This document shows, one piece after another, positions 5,402-7,011 of a stretch of DNA of 7,011 nt. This DNA is from Proteiniphilum sp. (GTDB taxonomy: Bacteria; Bacteroidota; Bacteroidia; Bacteroidales; Dysgonomonadaceae): assembly GCA_016649795.1 (NCBI GenBank), contig JAENWZ010000113.1, positions 1 to 7,011 of the forward strand. The letters run 5' to 3'. The notes below the pieces were generated by a model. It ran no database searches, had not been told where the DNA came from, and saw only the letters and a list, made by a program, of their open reading frames with translations. A program made the translations under genes and the position numbers. The first letter of the stretch is position 1. Every line of letters begins with the position of its first letter.

Positions 5402-7011
5402 TTATTTAATAATTCTGTTTATGATCTCTTCATCCACAAGAAAAGGTTCTGTGATATGATAACTGTCTGAGTGAGATCGGTTGAAGGCTCTGGCAGTAGT
5501 GATGGCATTCTCATTACGTGCCCAGGAGCGGCGTGCTACACCACCCATCACATCCCACAACATGGCAGTGCGAAGGATCTCATCCACCCTTTTACTACCG
5601 TCCAGCACCATCCCGTAGCCGCCGTTGATTGCTTTTCCTATTCCTACACCACCACCGTTATGCAGGGCTACGAGGCTCATGCCGTGGGCAGCATTTCCGG
5701 CAAAGCACTGCACCGCCATATCGGCCATCACGTTGCTGCCATCCCTAATGTTGGCCGTCTCACGGAAAGGAGAGTCAGTGCCGCTCACATCGTGGTGATC
5801 ACGACCAAGCATCACCGGACCAATCTCACCGTTACGTACCATCTCGTTGAACTGCAACGCAATCATCAGTCGTCCTTCCGCATCCTGATAAAGGATCCGT
5901 GCTTCTGTCCCCACTACAAGCCGGTTCTTCTCCGCATCTCTGATCCATATCCAGTTATCACGATCCTGACCGCGACGATCAGGATCGATGCACTCCATCG
6001 CTGCCCGGTCTGTCTTGATAAGGTCGCCATGCTTCCCGCTCAGGCATACCCAGCGGAAGGGACCATAACCGTAATCGAACAGCTCGGGACCCATGATATC
6101 CTCTACGTAGGAGGGCCAGATAAATCCCTCTTTCTCGTCAACCCCATTTCTCGATATTTCCTTCACACCTGCATCGTAAATTGCTTTCATAAAGGAGTTT
6201 CCATAGTCGAAAAAGTAAGTCCCTTTCGCCACCAACTTGCTGATCACATTGAAGTGACGCCTGAGCGACCGATCTACCAGCTCTTTGAACTTCTCGCGAT
6301 CTTTATGCAGGAGACAGGTGCGCTCTTCAAAAGTGATCCCCACAGGACAGTAACCACCTGTATAGGGTTCGTGACAGGAGGTCTGATCACTCAGCAGCTC
6401 TATCACTCTATTTGTCTCTTCCGCATACTCCAGCAGCTCCACAATATTGCCGTGAAAGGCAATGGAAAGCGCCTCACGGCGCGTCATCGCCTCACCGGCC
6501 CAACGGAATGCTTCATTGGCATCGGTAGTGATACGCTTCACCCATCCCTGGGTGTACCGGCTGTTGATGCGCAACTCATCCACCTCGGCAATAATGGATA
6601 CCGCTCCTGCAATATCGGCAGCCTTCGATTGTGCACCACTCATACCTCCCAGGCCGGAGGAGACAAAAAGGTGTCCCTCCAGATTTCCATCGACGGCGAT
6701 ACCCAGCTGCTGGCGACCGGCATTGAGCAGCGTGTTGAACGTGCCGTGAACGATGCCCTGGGGACCGATATACATCCAGCCGCCGGCAGTCATCTGACCG
6801 TAATTGGCCACACCCATCTGTGCAGCAACCTCCCAGTCGGTGAGGTTGTCGAACATCCCTACCATCATCGAGTTGGTGATGATCACACGGGGAGCATCGG
6901 GCTTAGATTTGAACAGTCCCAGCGGATGACCGCTCTCCACCACCAGTGTCTGCTCCTGCGTCAGCTCTTCCAGATACATCTTGATCAGCCTGTACTGCAT
7001 CCAGTTCTGGC
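5402..7011 (-). CDS. hutU: Urocanate hydratase, C-terminal part (5' end outside the window)
   Basis: Urocanase adds water to urocanate to give 4-imidazolone-5-propionate, using tightly bound NAD+ as an electrophile, in the cytosol. The frame is open to base 7011: the codons before the Met at 6998-7000 read Gln-Asn-Trp, so that Met is internal and the gene starts beyond the window. About 535 residues are visible. Numbered from that Met, characteristic segments are ESGHPLGLF (22-30), YGQMTAGGWMYIGPQGIVHG (67-86) and the glycine-rich SGLGGMSGAQ (115-124). Near the C-terminus are FRETANIRDGSN and LHNGGGVGIGKAINGGYG. Having this much and still lacking its N-terminus suggests the longer form of about 650 residues or more known in Bacteroidota, rather than the 555-residue proteobacterial form; this is from memory. 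It ends in TAA, 47 bp before ftcD, and is the first visible gene of the operon. The promoter must lie beyond the window. Confidence 0.96.
   Translation of the reverse strand, partial: QNWMQYRLIKMYLEELTQEQTLVVESGHPLGLFKSKPDAPRVIITNSMMVGMFDNLTDWEVAAQMGVANYGQMTAGGWMYIGPQGIVHGTFNTLLNAGRQQLGIAVDGNLEGHLFVSSGLGGMSGAQSKAADIAGAVSIIAEVDELRINSRYTQGWVKRITTDANEAFRWAGEAMTRREALSIAFHGNIVELLEYAEETNRVIELLSDQTSCHEPYTGGYCPVGITFEERTCLLHKDREKFKELVDRSLRRHFNVISKLVAKGTYFFDYGNSFMKAIYDAGVKEISRNGVDEKEGFIWPSYVEDIMGPELFDYGYGPFRWVCLSGKHGDLIKTDRAAMECIDPDRRGQDRDNWIWIRDAEKNRLVVGTEARILYQDAEGRLMIALQFNEMVRNGEIGPVMLGRDHHDVSGTDSPFRETANIRDGSNVMADMAVQCFAGNAAHGMSLVALHNGGGVGIGKAINGGYGMVLDGSKRVDEILRTAMLWDVMGGVARRSWARNENAITTARAFNRSHSDSYHITEPFLVDEEIINRIIK

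Overview
The window is one face of a histidine-utilisation (hut) locus, with every recognisable gene on the minus strand. Transcription therefore runs from high to low coordinates. Protein character and signals point to a Bacteroidota, probably Bacteroidales: a Bacteroidota-type -7 promoter box (TATCTTTG), A/T-rich leaders mostly without Shine-Dalgarno sequences, heptameric intergenic repeats, and coding DNA of roughly 50% GC by eye. The lineage is an inference from style, not from a search.

Layout in transcription order: hutU (urocanate hydratase, 5' end beyond base 7011), 47 bp gap, ftcD (glutamate formimidoyltransferase), 63 bp gap, a PnuC-family transporter overlapping the next gene by 8 bp, hutI (imidazolonepropionase), 128 bp gap with short repeats, fchA (formimidoyl-THF cyclodeaminase), 59 bp gap, a broken hutH (histidine ammonia-lyase), 94 bp gap with a likely promoter, and an MFS transporter running off base 1 but interrupted by an in-frame TAG.

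Together the enzymes convert histidine to urocanate (HutH), imidazolone propionate (HutU), formiminoglutamate (HutI), then glutamate plus 5-formimino-THF (FtcD), and finally 5,10-methenyl-THF and ammonia (FchA). This is the folate-dependent branch, with transferase and cyclodeaminase on separate genes instead of the fused animal-type FTCD.

The main points of interest are two lesions at the 3' side. hutH has lost an internal segment of about 60-65 codons, including the region that normally carries catalytic Tyr/Arg, through an out-of-frame junction at a GGCGGG microhomology. The MFS gene has a TAG where the frame otherwise continues to the window edge. The five genes from hutU to fchA appear intact where visible. 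If the lesions are real, the locus would process urocanate but not histidine by itself; sequencing or assembly error is the main alternative. The PnuC-type transporter inside the operon is the other unexpected element. I found no RNA gene, CRISPR array, insertion sequence or clearly new system. No gene-free stretch exceeds 300 bases.
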